From Nemertoderma westbladi (lineage: Eukaryota > Xenacoelomorpha > Nemertodermatida > Nemertodermatidae), in assembly GCA_032718475.1 (NCBI GenBank), contig JAUCBJ010002234.1, positions 24,321-88,320 on the forward strand: a stretch of DNA of 64,000 nucleotides, in the 5' to 3' direction. Position 1 is the first letter of the stretch; each line of letters begins with the position of its first letter. The position numbers and the translations under genes were made by a program. This document shows, piece by piece, positions 1 to 10,041 of this stretch. The notes beneath the pieces are model-generated. The model was not told where the DNA came from. It saw only the letters and a list, made by a program, of their open reading frames with translations, and made no database searches.

Positions 1-1554
1 TTTGACTCTTCCGTGAGTGGTAGACACTTTCATGGCATTGTGGACGTGCCTACAGCCTACACGCCCATCCCTGACGTCGACTCAATAGCTAAGCAGTACG
101 GCAGCGTGGTCTCCTTGGCGACCGATCGAAGCGAGGGGGGTCCGGGAACGAGTCTTGGTACCAGCGACTTTCTATACGACGAGGATTACGACCTGGACCA
201 GTCTGCGGAATTCCTTGCTCGAGATAAACCCAAACAAGGGGGTGTCCGGAAGACCATGGAAGTTCGGCTAAGCGATGGAACGTTGGCGTGGGTCGATGCA
301 ACTCCCCCCGAAGTATTATTCGAAGAGTCGATTAAACGAGAGCAGTTAATGGTAGAAAGAAACAAACCGCAGTTGGTTATTGAAGAATTGCGTAAACGCG
401 TGTTCCTATCACAGATAATCTACGGAGAATCCCATTGGATGGTGGCCCAATCGCACGCGGCGTTGGCAGGCGGTTACCTTGACTACCGCCAATTAGGGCC
501 GCAGGGGCAGCGGCACGCCGAGTCCGCGCGGGACATCCTGCTCAGCGGGGTCAACCAATCAGAATCGAGTATAAATAAAAGCGAGATTACCGGCGCCCTT
601 ATCAGCACCTACTACAACCTCGGCCGTTCCCTAATGTTGCAGAACAAATTCCCCGAAGCGGAACGCCAGTTACTCAAAGCGGAACGTGTTGCAGATGAGC
701 GTTCTAGACTGTGCGTGGTAGACCCGCAAGAGGCGTCGGAATGGGACCTTAAAATAGCCACTGCTTTAGGGAAACTCTGTTTGTTGCTCAAGAAATACGA
801 TTTAGCAGAGACTTGTTACAACAAAGCGATCGAAGTTGTCTCTAAACATGAAGGACCCGACAGTCTTAAATTACTGAGTCTAAATCAAAATTTGGGTCGC
901 GTTTTATCCCGTAAGGGTGACAAAGAGCGAGCTATCGTGAGCTTCTTGCAAGCTCATTCCATCGCTTCCGCTGTCCTCGCCAAAGATTCCCCGGAGATGG
1001 TCGAATCGGGTCACCTCCTTGCGCGCGCCTACATGGCCAACGCGACGCCGGAGGCCGATTCGGCAGCGGAAACTTATCTCAACGACTCGCTCAACTGCTC
1101 CAAGTCGGCACACGGTCTGTACCACGCGAAAACTGTCGAGGTTTGGGACGATTTGATAGCCGTGAAAACCAAATGTAAGAAAGTTGGTTTTCGTGGTGAA
1201 GTCGACGATCGTTTGGATGAATCAGCAGCTGATATTCTAGAAGTTTTACGTGTAAAAGAAGTTGTTTATGGCGAGTTGTCGACAGAAACGGCACATTCGT
1301 ACAAACAGTTGGGGACAATCCGGTTGGTTCAGGGCCATCCTGACAAGGCCTTGAAGCAGCTAAAGAAATGTTTATCTATACAGAAGGAAGTCTTGGGATC
1401 CGGTCACAAGGAGAGCAAATCCACTCAGGAGACCATTGATATGGTCATGCAGACTCCGCAGCTGACGCAGCGATTGGCTCAGAGTAAAGCCAATGCGTTG
1501 GGAAATAGACCTCAGTTTAGGGCCACCGTCGGTCGTTCCAAACCTGTTTGGTAG
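1..1554 (+). CDS. TTC23/TTC23L-like tetratricopeptide repeat protein, 5' part outside window
   Basis: The reading frame is open from base 1 to the TAG at 1552-1554, and no ATG occurs near the left end (the first in-frame ATG is near 256), so the start lies upstream. From about residue 100 the protein resembles the TTC23/TTC23L family: the segment with YGESHW, the LQNKFPEAERQL and LLKAERV helices, the FLQAHSI stretch and the C-terminal LKKCLSIQKEVLGSGHKES repeat. These are successive TPR helix pairs. Vertebrate TTC23 and TTC23L are ciliary proteins, and TTC23 works with the EvC zone of the cilium; a ciliary role here is inferred from homology. The first ~90 residues are acidic and low in recognisable features. 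No intron is visible in 1.5 kb of CDS. I cannot decide between TTC23 and TTC23L without an alignment. Confidence 0.8.
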   Translation, partial: FDSSVSGRHFHGIVDVPTAYTPIPDVDSIAKQYGSVVSLATDRSEGGPGTSLGTSDFLYDEDYDLDQSAEFLARDKPKQGGVRKTMEVRLSDGTLAWVDATPPEVLFEESIKREQLMVERNKPQLVIEELRKRVFLSQIIYGESHWMVAQSHAALAGGYLDYRQLGPQGQRHAESARDILLSGVNQSESSINKSEITGALISTYYNLGRSLMLQNKFPEAERQLLKAERVADERSRLCVVDPQEASEWDLKIATALGKLCLLLKKYDLAETCYNKAIEVVSKHEGPDSLKLLSLNQNLGRVLSRKGDKERAIVSFLQAHSIASAVLAKDSPEMVESGHLLARAYMANATPEADSAAETYLNDSLNCSKSAHGLYHAKTVEVWDDLIAVKTKCKKVGFRGEVDDRLDESAADILEVLRVKEVVYGELSTETAHSYKQLGTIRLVQGHPDKALKQLKKCLSIQKEVLGSGHKESKSTQETIDMVMQTPQLTQRLAQSKANALGNRPQFRATVGRSKPVW

Positions 1555-2156
1555 ATTTTATTGATTTACTTACATTTACATGTTCAATATTATACTTAGA
1601 GTTATGGTAATCTTTCACTTTGTTTAAACAGAACACATACTTTATTAAACAATGTTGTCATTAGAAACCAAAATAATAAGCGTTTGTGTTCCTTAGTTAC
1701 GGATCATCAATATTGTTGGTCTGACACATTCGGCTGTTACTTATGTTTTGCTTAGACTTTCCTGCCCTCCCGTATGGTTATTTAATATTTCCTCACAGTT
1801 TCCTCTGCATTTGTTGTATCTAAATATACAATGTAACTGTAACAGAAACACCAACATTCTATATGCCAACTATCAACTACTGTACATTCATTGATCAGAC
1901 ATAATTGTTATAAGACATTATTTTAGTTATTTTAGTTCCGTGAATATTACTTTAGTTGGGTTAATAATTTCGAATCCCTCGTTAGAAGAGGTGAAATATC
2001 AAAGATATTTTTTGAAAGGCCGCAGTCGCATCATACACACATAAGCATACCGGAACCGGAACGGATGTAGGCATACCGGAAATTTTCTTGCAACTACTGT
2101 AAGTTCGCACCTGGAGTTCATTACAACAAAGTTCGCATACAGTACTGTACAAAGTA
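1555..2156. other. AT-rich intergenic, 3' flank of the TPR gene
   Basis: I see no coding region, RNA gene or clear AATAAA poly(A) signal close behind the stop codon. The sequence is AT-rich with short TTTTAGTTA-type repeats around 1918-1940 and presumably contains the 3' UTR. Confidence 0.4.
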
Positions 2157-2612
2157 TGGATGTAGGACAATTCGGTCCTGGACAATTCGGTACCGGACAA
2201 TTCGGTCCGGACATTTCGGTCCCGGACAATTCGGTCGCGGACAATTCGGTCCCGGACAATTCGGTACCGGACAATTCGGTCCGGGCAATTCGGTCACGGA
2301 CAATTCTGTTCCGGACAATTCGGTCCGGGCATTTCGGTCCAGGACAATTCGGTCCCGGGCAATTCGGTCCCGGACAATTCGGTACCGGACAATTCGGTTC
2401 GGACAATTCGGTCACGGACAATTCGGTACCGGACAATTCGGTCCGGACAATTCGGTACCGGACAATTCGGTCCGGACAATTCGGTACCGGACAATTCGGT
2501 CCGGACAATTCGGTCCCAAAACACTAAATAAATGGGACCGAATTGTCCGGGACCGAATTGTCCTGGACCGAATTGTCCGGACCGAATTTTCCGGGACTGA
2601 ATTGTCCTGCTT
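2157..2612. repeat. Short-period minisatellite with an inverted distal half
   Basis: From about 2160 to 2515 the sequence is a tandem array of a 14-15 bp unit with core GGACAATTCGGTCC (variants GGTACC and GGGC). After a short non-repeat spacer with AAATAAATGGG (2521-2534), the same unit reappears as its reverse complement, GGACCGAATTGTCC, to about 2612. The unit is itself nearly palindromic. The open frames across it (Gly-Pro-Asn-Cys-Pro type peptides) exist on both strands and in several frames, so they are by-products of the repeat. Confidence 0.9.
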
Positions 2613-3403
2613 CCCAAAGTATTACAATAGTCCCATTTACTGAGGCCCCATCTACTAATGTAACACGCCTGGTGTATTAGTTGTTTTAGTTAAGCCGTTA
2701 ATTCTAATAAGAGGGTATTAATTAATATTAATTGTTCCACAGATGTCTCGCGCTGGTCGTCATTGTTTAGATCAAGGACCCACGTTATTTACTTCGTTTG
2801 GAGCAAAATATCCACGATTTTGGAATATATCCGGAATCCGGAATATATCCGGAATAAAAGACGCGCAAGACTCAAGTTATAACAATTTCCATTTAGGGAA
2901 TCCTATTGAAATTAATATTACTATGTAATGAAAGGTCGATTATCTATAATTATTTTTTTTATGAAATTGTCAACTTCAAAACCCTACTACTTCTACAATT
3001 TTTGAGCAATTAGTCTGAAAATTTCTGTGGGTGTCTAGATAGCCACCCTGCATAAAAGTGTCGGACAACTTTTCGAAATTTTTTGTTAATAAAATTTAAT
3101 ACTATTTATAAAAAAACCTAAAAATTTGCATAAATTTGCAGCGCCACCTAGCGGTGCAGAATTATTTTTACAAAATTTCGCCTGATAGTTATGTTGCCCC
3201 ATCTTTGATCTATCATATAAATAAACTTTCATGTGATTAGATTGAAGACTGTAAAAGCCTTAGGGTTTTAAGCGCAACCAAGTTTTTTTTATTGTTAACT
3301 AGTATTAACTAATATTAAATAGCGAAAATTTTTTCTGACCTGTCATGTAGAATACCATCTTAGGCACCTATATTCCAAATTTAAGCCAAAACCACTACTA
3401 CTA
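2613..3403. other. Non-coding stretch with one weak exon-like ORF
   Basis: An ATG-initiated 61-codon ORF (2743-2928, +) follows a splice-acceptor-like TTGTTCCACAG, but it has no recognisable domain and no donor or partner exon, so I do not call it a gene. The motif GCGCCACCTAGCGG at 3141-3154 resembles dispersed repeats that also occur around 37.2 kb. The rest is AT-rich and without features. Confidence 0.35.
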
Positions 3404-5945
3404 CTACTACTAGTATCGGCATGCTGCATTGCAGCTGCATTTTTAAGAATGCTGTGCCGGCTTGTCGACAAAATTGCGCCGCCACAACTCCCTATCACCC
3501 ATGACATTTGCTAGATCATCTGCATCTTCAAGGCCAGTGTCCTTTAAGATGCGTCTTAAGAAAGTCATGGGCTGTCCAGAGTGTCCACCATGCTTTTTCA
3601 CTCCATGAGGCTGCCAAAGTACAAGATTATGCACTGGCTGGTCCTCACGGCGAAAGCAATGTCCTGCAAAGCGGAGGCGATTTTGTTCTAGTGTCAAGCT
3701 TGGGGGAACCAATGAGACACCTCCAATGTTATATAGTGTCTGGTTGGAGATGTGTGCATTGTACTTGACACAATGAACCCGGCGTAGCATTCTTGTGAAT
3801 GTGCCATCCAGAGATTTGGTGTCCTCAGCAGTTAGAGCCCAGCATGGACTCCCATAGAGGAGTACTGGAACTACTGCTGCTCTAAATAATCGGACCTTAA
3901 GTTTCCGATTAATTCTCGGTGACTTCCAAATCCTGGAAAGCCTATTCAAGGCTGCCCATGCCTTTCCCTTACGTATTCGAAGGTCCTCACCTGACTTCCG
4001 GATCCATGATCCCAGGTAACAGAAGTCGTCGACATGCTCGCTCAAGCATACCATCCTTTGAGTTTATGCTCATCCGATCAGAGACTTGCTGAGAACTTTC
4101 AAAGTTAACTGTCAAAATTTTGGTGTTTCTGGAGTTAATAAAAAGACCGACACTAGAAGCAGCATGTTCTAATGAGCTGAGGAGCCGTTGGTCTCCCTCT
4201 AGTGATTCTGACAGCAAAGTCTTGATCAGTTAGGTACTTGGCAGGATTTCCTAGACTTCTGGAGCCAGTAGGTGGAGTTATCATCACCCCATCATCATTA
4301 TGATGATCTAAAGACATGCGTAGAACATAGTCAACCACAATTATGAACAAGAATGTTGCAAGTGTGTCTCCCTGGAGGACGCCCAATAACACTTCAATGG
4401 TTCTGTGTCACCATCAACAGTAGACACAAATGTTGTCGAACCATCGTATACTAATCTGATTGCTGCAATAATTTCATCAGGAATCCCATATAATGAAAGT
4501 ATGCTGAACATACAGGTTGCCGTTCTTGGGAACTGGCACCAACTTATTTGTTTTCATTTCTTGTGGGACTCTTGTTGTTCGGTACATGTCTACTATGATG
4601 GGATAGATGAGCTTTAAACACTCAGGTATTTTAAAGACCTCAGGGGGAACACCATCTACTCCACTGGCACGATTGGTCTTAATGCTCTTTGCAGCAGCCT
4701 TCACTTCCGCAAAGGATATCGCCAGTGGGAATATCTGGGAGTACAGACTCAGATACTTTTACTTCTATAAAGTTATCAGGCAATACCCTGTCATTATTGA
4801 GGAGCTTTTCAAAGTGGGCCTTCCAACCATTGAGGCGATCGGCTGGTGATTCAGCCTTAACCTTGGTGGTTGGTTGGCTTTTCCGCCCAGTAAGCAAGTT
4901 GATCGATTCCCATGTCTGGGATGGTTGCCTGCTATCGTCGGCATCATTGATGGCATCACCCTGTTGGTTTATTAGCTCCTGTAGATTAACAGAGTACATG
5001 ACCTACTATAGTAGGTCATGCAGAGTACTGCCTGTTCAGGGACCTAGATGCAGCCTTAACTGCATTCTTGGCCGCTGTAGTCTGTTTAAGTCGGGACTCT
5101 TTCTGCGCCTTATATAGGTCATTTCGGCACTTCTGGATTTTGTTGTCAGTCCAGGGGGCCCTTTTCCTGTTTTGAAGGTATACAGGAACTGTTTCTGCTG
5201 CTGCTAACTTACCTGCTTCTGTGAAGGCAGTATAGCCCTCACAGTGATCTGCTGCCTCAAGGCAGATTTCGTTGTTCTGCTAGCACGCAGACTAAGTCTT
5301 ACCTTGGCCACAATAAGGCGGTGATCACTGGAGAAGAGTCGAAGTGTAAAAGCATTACAGTCTTGTATAGAGCTCCTGTACTTCCTACGAAACAGAATAT
5401 GGTCTATCTGGGACTTGTGACCACTGGGTCCACTATGAGTCCATAGCTTTCCAGTTCGCTTCTTGAACTGGGTTCCAGCCGAAAACAATCCATTTCCAGT
5501 GATAAAATCCTGAAGATTGACGGAATTTCGGTTGACACTATTGCTATAGACCCAGGGCGATGTAGGTGATTGATGCAGACTTGCATTAAAGTCTCCCAGG
5601 AATGTTAAGAATGCATGCTGATCCACTCCATCAGTAGCTGCTTGTAGATTGTGGTAGAAATGTTCCACCTCCTCTACAGGGGCAACACTAGTTGGAGAGT
5701 AGCACACAATCAGAACCACCTTAGGAAACTTCTTAAACCAGTCTTCCAGAACATGAGAAGTGGCAACGGATGATGCGGTTAGAGATTAGGTCTATTTTGT
5801 CCAATGCTGCATGTGCAGTTGGATTCATCAATAGACCAATACCACCATTGCCACTATCATCTGCTGACGCGAGGGCGAGTCGCCAACCGCCCCCCATGTC
5901 CTTAATCAGAACCTCATCAGCCTGTCCAGTCTGCATTTGGTGCTC
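3404..5945 (-). mobile_element. RTE-like LINE, copy A (5'-truncated, internally deleted, frameshifted)
   Basis: Read on the minus strand this matches copy B (10380-14132) from its endonuclease region to its 3' end. The 3' end is at 3404-3420 with the family's trinucleotide tail (ACT on this strand). Conserved pieces are the endonuclease end (GDFNASLHQSPTSPW, IDHILFRRKY), the RT start (NRASGVDGVPPEV) and the C-terminal FAGHCFRRE block. About 270 bp equivalent to copy B 12747-13015, which holds RT motif A (VDFFKAFDSV), is missing near 4506-4515, and several frameshifts break the frame. It cannot be active. A 24-bp palindrome is inserted at 5003-5026. Its high remaining similarity to copy B indicates modest age. 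Confidence 0.9.
5003..5026. repeat. 24-bp perfect palindrome inserted in LINE copy A
   Basis: CATGACCTACTA followed by its exact reverse complement TAGTAGGTCATG interrupts LINE copy A. The insertion is bracketed by CAGAGTA on both sides, while copy B has that heptamer once, so the palindrome lies between 7-bp target-site-like duplications. Confidence 0.7.
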
Positions 5946-6028
5946 TCAATTATGAATTATGATCAATTATGATCTCAAACAATTATGAAACACTGAGAGT
6001 GATAAATCGAAGAGTTGTCCGAAAATGG

Positions 6029-6056
6029 TGTACCCCCCCCCCCCCCCCCCCCTTAA
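6029..6056. repeat. Poly-C tract ending in TTAA, terminus of the poly-G/TTAA repeat family
   Basis: A run of about 22 C follows GGTGTA and ends at TTAA. Read on the other strand this is TTAA, poly-G, then TACACC, the same terminal arrangement as the elements at 14921-15845 and 23675-23805. I could not find a partner end, so this is a solitary terminus or a remnant lying between here and LINE copy A. Confidence 0.5.
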
Positions 6057-6881
6057 ATGTGTATTTAAATGGATCTAAAATCACCGTCCATAGAAACCAA
6101 TATAAGAAATTATCTGAGCACTGCGTAGTGACGTCAAATATGTAGCAGCCAATCACAGCCGATTTTCAAAATTTGCTTCCCTGGCTTACTTAAACCCGCA
6201 AAGTCGACCGTTTCCAGGTGTTTTTGCAAACACACCCCGCCACTCGATTCAGGGCACCTTGTTACCCCTTATTCGATTATTTCTAGCCCAAAAATTTTTC
6301 GCACACCAACCCGTTTTCCAAATTTCAAATACATCGCTATCGCTATCTTCAAATAAGATGGCAACTCATCTGCCGTAAATCATTACTGCATATCTTATTA
6401 TCGTCATTGATTTAGAGGACACTGTATGTTTTTAATGAGATTTCCCATCAACTATGAAATCGAGAAGTGGTGTTTAGTCACGTAGAAACCAGATGTTTAA
6501 TTGAAATGCTATTTTAACGATGTAATTTGTTCTCAGTTGCACTTTCTATGGAATTCCAAATATATAAGAATTGAGGAGAACTTTCGTAAAATTTTATTCG
6601 TTACTTCTGCAGGCTTTTGCAGAGTTATTATGTCATGTCATTCGTAACTTAAATAGACCTACAGTAATTGTTATATTACCGTCCGAATAGAAGAAGCTAT
6701 TGCCTTTTTGCAGCAGCAAACAGTAAGAAATGCACATCGTATGTCTTCATCATATGTAAGCGTCGGGGGATTTTTGTCCTTTTACTGTCAGCGAGTTCAG
6801 GAACTCCAATTCTGACTGTGTTTTAAGACAGTAAGACTTGTACCTAACAGGTACTGTAGTTTCCGTCCTTTAAATATACAG
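6057..6881. other. Non-coding, no feature recognised
   Basis: I see no ORF of note, RNA gene or repeat. Scattered short homopolymers only. Confidence 0.4.
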
Positions 6882-7138
6882 TACAGTAATACAGGGGTTG
6901 CTCAGTTGGTAGAGCGCCGGGCCTGCAATCTATTGGTTGTAGGTTCAGCCCCGCCAGGGCCCACTCAGCCTTTCATCCACTGGGGTCGATAAAATGAGTA
7001 CCAGTTAAATACTGGGAGCAAATCTTGGGATAGGAGTAGCGACCACCCCTACCTTCGGGTAGCAGATATCGAAAGAGGAGCCTTCGGGTCGCCCCCGGCT
7101 TCGGCCGACTGTTTGCTTGCTTTGCTTACAGTAATACA
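6882..7138 (+). mobile_element. tRNA-derived SINE with conserved central domain and 12-bp target duplication
   Basis: The element body is 6894-7126. Its head has Pol III promoter boxes: an A box in TTGCTCAGTTGG (6898-6909) and a B box in GGTTCAGCCCC about 42 bp further on. The body contains CTTTCATCCACTGGGGTCGA and ATGAGTACCAGTTAAATACT, which I recognise as the central domain shared by cephalopod-type and other metazoan SINEs. The 3' part is GC-rich with CTTCGGGT repeats and ends GCTTGCTTTGCT. It is flanked by an exact 12-bp direct repeat, TACAGTAATACA, at 6882-6893 and 7127-7138, a signature of LINE-driven retroposition. Confidence 0.9.
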
Positions 7139-7711
7139 TTCCGTTTTGACGTATAAGATTGTCCAAGTGGCCTAATTTATGGCGTAGTTGACAATATTGC
7201 AGTATTCGTTGATATTACAATCATAGACAGGCCTCTTTAAGGTTTTAAAACGACGTACTGTATGTACACTGTGATACTGTATTTATACAGTAAGTGTAAA
7301 TAGTTGCCGTATTTTATAGAATAAAGACAAGGGAACATTCAATCTACCTTCATTAACAATAAACCTCATTAACTATCTCTAATTATGCTGCAATTAATAT
7401 TGTTGTTTGCTTTCTGCTTCGCGGGTTTCGTTAATGGTTAGTAAATACGTCTATAAACAATAAAAATATATTCATTTACAAAACAAAGCGAATGCCCAAT
7501 GGGCATTGAGAAAATGTTTTTTTTTTTACACAACCTACACATGCCTTAACTATATAATGGTGTTCTGAATGAGTATAATATTGAAATATTGAATATTTGT
7601 AAATTGTATTATGTAATATTTGTTTTGTTGCTGCTGAAATGTATTTTGATGACAGAGAACAAATTAAATCAACAATATGGTAGCATATAATTTATTTTAA
7701 TAATTATATTC
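7139..7711. other. Non-coding; possible distal 3' UTR of the receptor gene
   Basis: No coding signal. TTTATT at 7691-7696 reads AATAAA on the minus strand and is a candidate poly(A) signal for the minus-strand receptor gene ending at 7954. Confidence 0.35.
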
Positions 7712-7896
7712 TTTAAAGAGAACACTGGATGTCCTAACAGGCCTAAAAATATCATTCAAAAAGTTTGGTTCTACAGTAATAGTAAACAATTATATAGTCC
7801 TACAGTAGGACTATATAATTGTTTACTATTACTGTAGAACCAAACTTTTTGAATGATATTTTTAGGCCTGTTAGGACATCCAGTGTTCTCTTTAAA
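7712..7896. repeat. Perfect inverted repeat, 92-bp arms, 1-nt loop
   Basis: Bases 7712-7803 and 7805-7896 are exact reverse complements around a single A at 7804. As RNA this is a 92-bp fully paired hairpin. It sits between the stop codon of the receptor-like gene (7954) and a candidate minus-strand AATAAA (7691-7696), so it may be part of that gene's 3' UTR. No clear flanking target duplication was found. Perfect arms argue for recent formation or continuing homogenisation. Confidence 0.95.
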
Positions 7897-7953
7897 TAAT
7901 TTAATAATAATAATAATAATAATTATAATACATTATTTACCAGTAACTGGTGA

Positions 7954-10041
7954 TTACGAAGTGTCACTTTGATATAGTAAAATAGTATATGAAATGAAAA
8001 TACCTAATAATGTAACCAAGAACGATTTTTCAACTGTAAACATATTTAAGATTGTGAAACCCGACTGCTGACTTTTTACAATCTGAAACAGCAGTGATAT
8101 CTGTGTGAGTTCTTTCATGTTATCGTAATCAATATGAATTGTGTTGATAGCATCCAGCATACTTTGATTGAAGTCACACTGGCGACCCATAACCCACAGC
8201 ATCAGGCCAGTCGAGACAATTACTTGTATACCTAGTGCAACCATCATGATTGGCACACTGTATAATCGTCTAGTTGGCTCGAATGTCATGTGCAATCCCT
8301 GATAGACAACGAAGCAAAGTGTTGGGATTTCGACTGCTAACAAAAGGCCACACCAAATATTAATGAGTTTGTCTCGTTTTTGTAACCTCATTAATAGCAT
8401 AATATCTGCATTAAAAGAGCAGCTCGTGTCCTTCTTAAACTGAATTTCACTTACAAACTGAGAAAATTCTTCATAGCTATCGCCAATAACATCAATTACA
8501 AGGAAATAAAAAGCGACAATTATAAAAATATTGTATGACATTGCTACAATTCGTATTGGCAATATATATGGCCAATTGTTGAATTTAAATGGATAAGCGA
8601 TAATCGTTTTTATAAATAAGTAATTGAATTCATCTTCAAGGATACCCATAACAAACGATAATGTTATTATTGCAGAAACAGTAATAAGAAATATACGAAG
8701 TGACCATCCCAAATATAAACGACCTTTTGCAAGTTCACTTATAATTTTCACTCGACGTTGTAAATAGGGTGGCGATTGTGGCCATAGAGGTTTCTCAAAA
8801 TTATCTTCGGTTTTATATACAAATTGTTGCATTTTTGCAAAGTGCCCATTTCTATAATGTATCAAATACCATAAGAGAAAAGTGATAACTCCCAAAACAA
8901 ATGATTGAGCTTGGCTATAAGCGAGCACAAATAAATCATCAACTCCATAGTAAATGTAAATGTGAACACACGAAGCAATATATAAGAAAGCGTTAGAAAA
9001 AATGAAAACAAACACAATTACTGGATAAATACAATTATCGCATACTTTGGTAACTATTGTGTTTAACGATCCTTTATAACTTAGCATGTCGCAAAGAGAT
9101 ATTCCCATTCCTCTCTTCCAACGTAAACCCGACATTAGGATTAGCATCAATATGAATGAAGACCTGCACCTTTTTCTTGATTCTAACTTATTTGCAGTTG
9201 TTTTTAATTCCTCGATTATATTGTTATTATCAGTAATGTTTGAGTTCACTTGACTTGATTTGGTTCCCCTTTCTTTAGAATCAGTAATGTTTGAGTTCAC
9301 TTGACTTGATTTGGTTCCCCTTTCTTTAGAATCAGTAATGTTTGAGTTCACTTGACTTGATTTGGTTCCCCTTTCTTTAGAATCAGTAATGTTTGAGTTC
9401 ACTTGACTTGATTTGGTTCCCCTTTCTTTAGAATCAGTAATGTTTGAGTTCACTTGACTTGATTTGGTTCCCCTTTCTTTAGAATCAGTAATGTTTGAGT
9501 TCACTTGACTTGATTTGGTTCCCCTTTCTTTAGAATCAGTAATGTTTGAGTTCACTTGACTTGATTTGGTTCCCATTTCTTTAGAATCAGTAATGTTTGA
9601 GTTCACTTGACTTGATTTGGTTCCCCTTTCTTTAGAATCAGTAATGTTTGAGTTCACTTGACTTGATTTGGTTCCCATTTCTTTAGAATCAGTAATGTTT
9701 GAGTTCACTTGACTTGATTGGGTTCCCATTTCTTTAGAATCAGTAATGTTTGAGTTCACTTGACTTGATTTGGTTCCCATTTCTTTAGAATCAGTAATAT
9801 TTGAGTTTAACTGACCTGTTTGGGTTCCTATTTCTTTATAATCAGTGATGTTTGAGTTCACTTGACTTGATTTGGTTCCCCTTTCTTTAGAATCAGTAAT
9901 GTTTGAGTTCACTTGACTTGATTTGGTTCCCATTTCTTTAGAATCAAAGATGTTTGAGTTTAACTGACCTGTTTGGGTTCCTATTTCTTTGTAATCAGTG
10001 ATGTGTGAGTTTACTTTACTTAAATTGGTTCCCATTTCCAT
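7954..10041 (-). CDS. Gustatory-receptor-like (7tm_7/GRL) seven-pass protein with tandem-repeat N-terminus
   Basis: This is a single-exon 695-codon gene. An in-frame stop precedes the chosen ATG. Residues 11-265 are 15 copies of a 17-residue unit (NSNITDSKERGTKSSQV) plus a partial copy. From about residue 290 a ~400-residue body carries seven hydrophobic segments, roughly 333-360, 380-405, 445-470, 505-530, 565-590, 600-625 and 670-690. The last one ends SYTILLYQ, matching the TM7 signature T-Y-hydrophobic-Q of insect gustatory receptors, whose total length is also ~400. Known GR and GR-like proteins have a cytoplasmic N-terminus and act as ligand-gated channels or chemosensors; GR-like genes occur in several non-insect animals. 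The repeat extension is unlike any GR I know. A polytopic protein of another family is the alternative, but TM7 and the overall spacing favour GRL. Confidence 0.7.
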   Translation of the reverse strand: MEMGTNLSKVNSHITDYKEIGTQTGQLNSNIFDSKEMGTKSSQVNSNITDSKERGTKSSQVNSNITDYKEIGTQTGQLNSNITDSKEMGTKSSQVNSNITDSKEMGTQSSQVNSNITDSKEMGTKSSQVNSNITDSKERGTKSSQVNSNITDSKEMGTKSSQVNSNITDSKERGTKSSQVNSNITDSKERGTKSSQVNSNITDSKERGTKSSQVNSNITDSKERGTKSSQVNSNITDSKERGTKSSQVNSNITDSKERGTKSSQVNSNITDNNNIIEELKTTANKLESRKRCRSSFILMLILMSGLRWKRGMGISLCDMLSYKGSLNTIVTKVCDNCIYPVIVFVFIFSNAFLYIASCVHIYIYYGVDDLFVLAYSQAQSFVLGVITFLLWYLIHYRNGHFAKMQQFVYKTEDNFEKPLWPQSPPYLQRRVKIISELAKGRLYLGWSLRIFLITVSAIITLSFVMGILEDEFNYLFIKTIIAYPFKFNNWPYILPIRIVAMSYNIFIIVAFYFLVIDVIGDSYEEFSQFVSEIQFKKDTSCSFNADIMLLMRLQKRDKLINIWCGLLLAVEIPTLCFVVYQGLHMTFEPTRRLYSVPIMMVALGIQVIVSTGLMLWVMGRQCDFNQSMLDAINTIHIDYDNMKELTQISLLFQIVKSQQSGFTILNMFTVEKSFLVTLLGIFISYTILLYQSDTS
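9229..10011 (-). repeat. Coding minisatellite: 51-bp unit x15 plus partial copy
   Basis: The unit encodes 17 residues beginning NSNITDSKE. Six consecutive units at the body-proximal end are identical or nearly so at the DNA level, whereas units nearer the start codon vary (YKEIGTQTGQL versions twice). The frame is preserved throughout. The NIT sequon is repeated but would be cytoplasmic if GR topology holds. Confidence 0.95.

Noticed and set aside
1999-2617. Pro-Asn-Cys-Pro and Asp-Asn-Ser-Val repeat ORFs (up to 169 codons)
   Set aside because: They arise from the 14-15 bp minisatellite, with equivalent frames on both strands and no start or splice context.
2743-2928. 61-codon ORF after an acceptor-like sequence
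   Set aside because: No domain, no partner exon, and a short internal repeat (ATATCCGGAAT). Support is too weak.
4689-5117. 142-codon plus-strand ORF
   Set aside because: It is the antisense shadow of LINE copy A. Similar antisense ORFs appear over copies B and D.
6894-6965. Functional tRNA gene
   Set aside because: A and B boxes are present but stems do not pair properly, and the sequence continues into a SINE body with target duplications.
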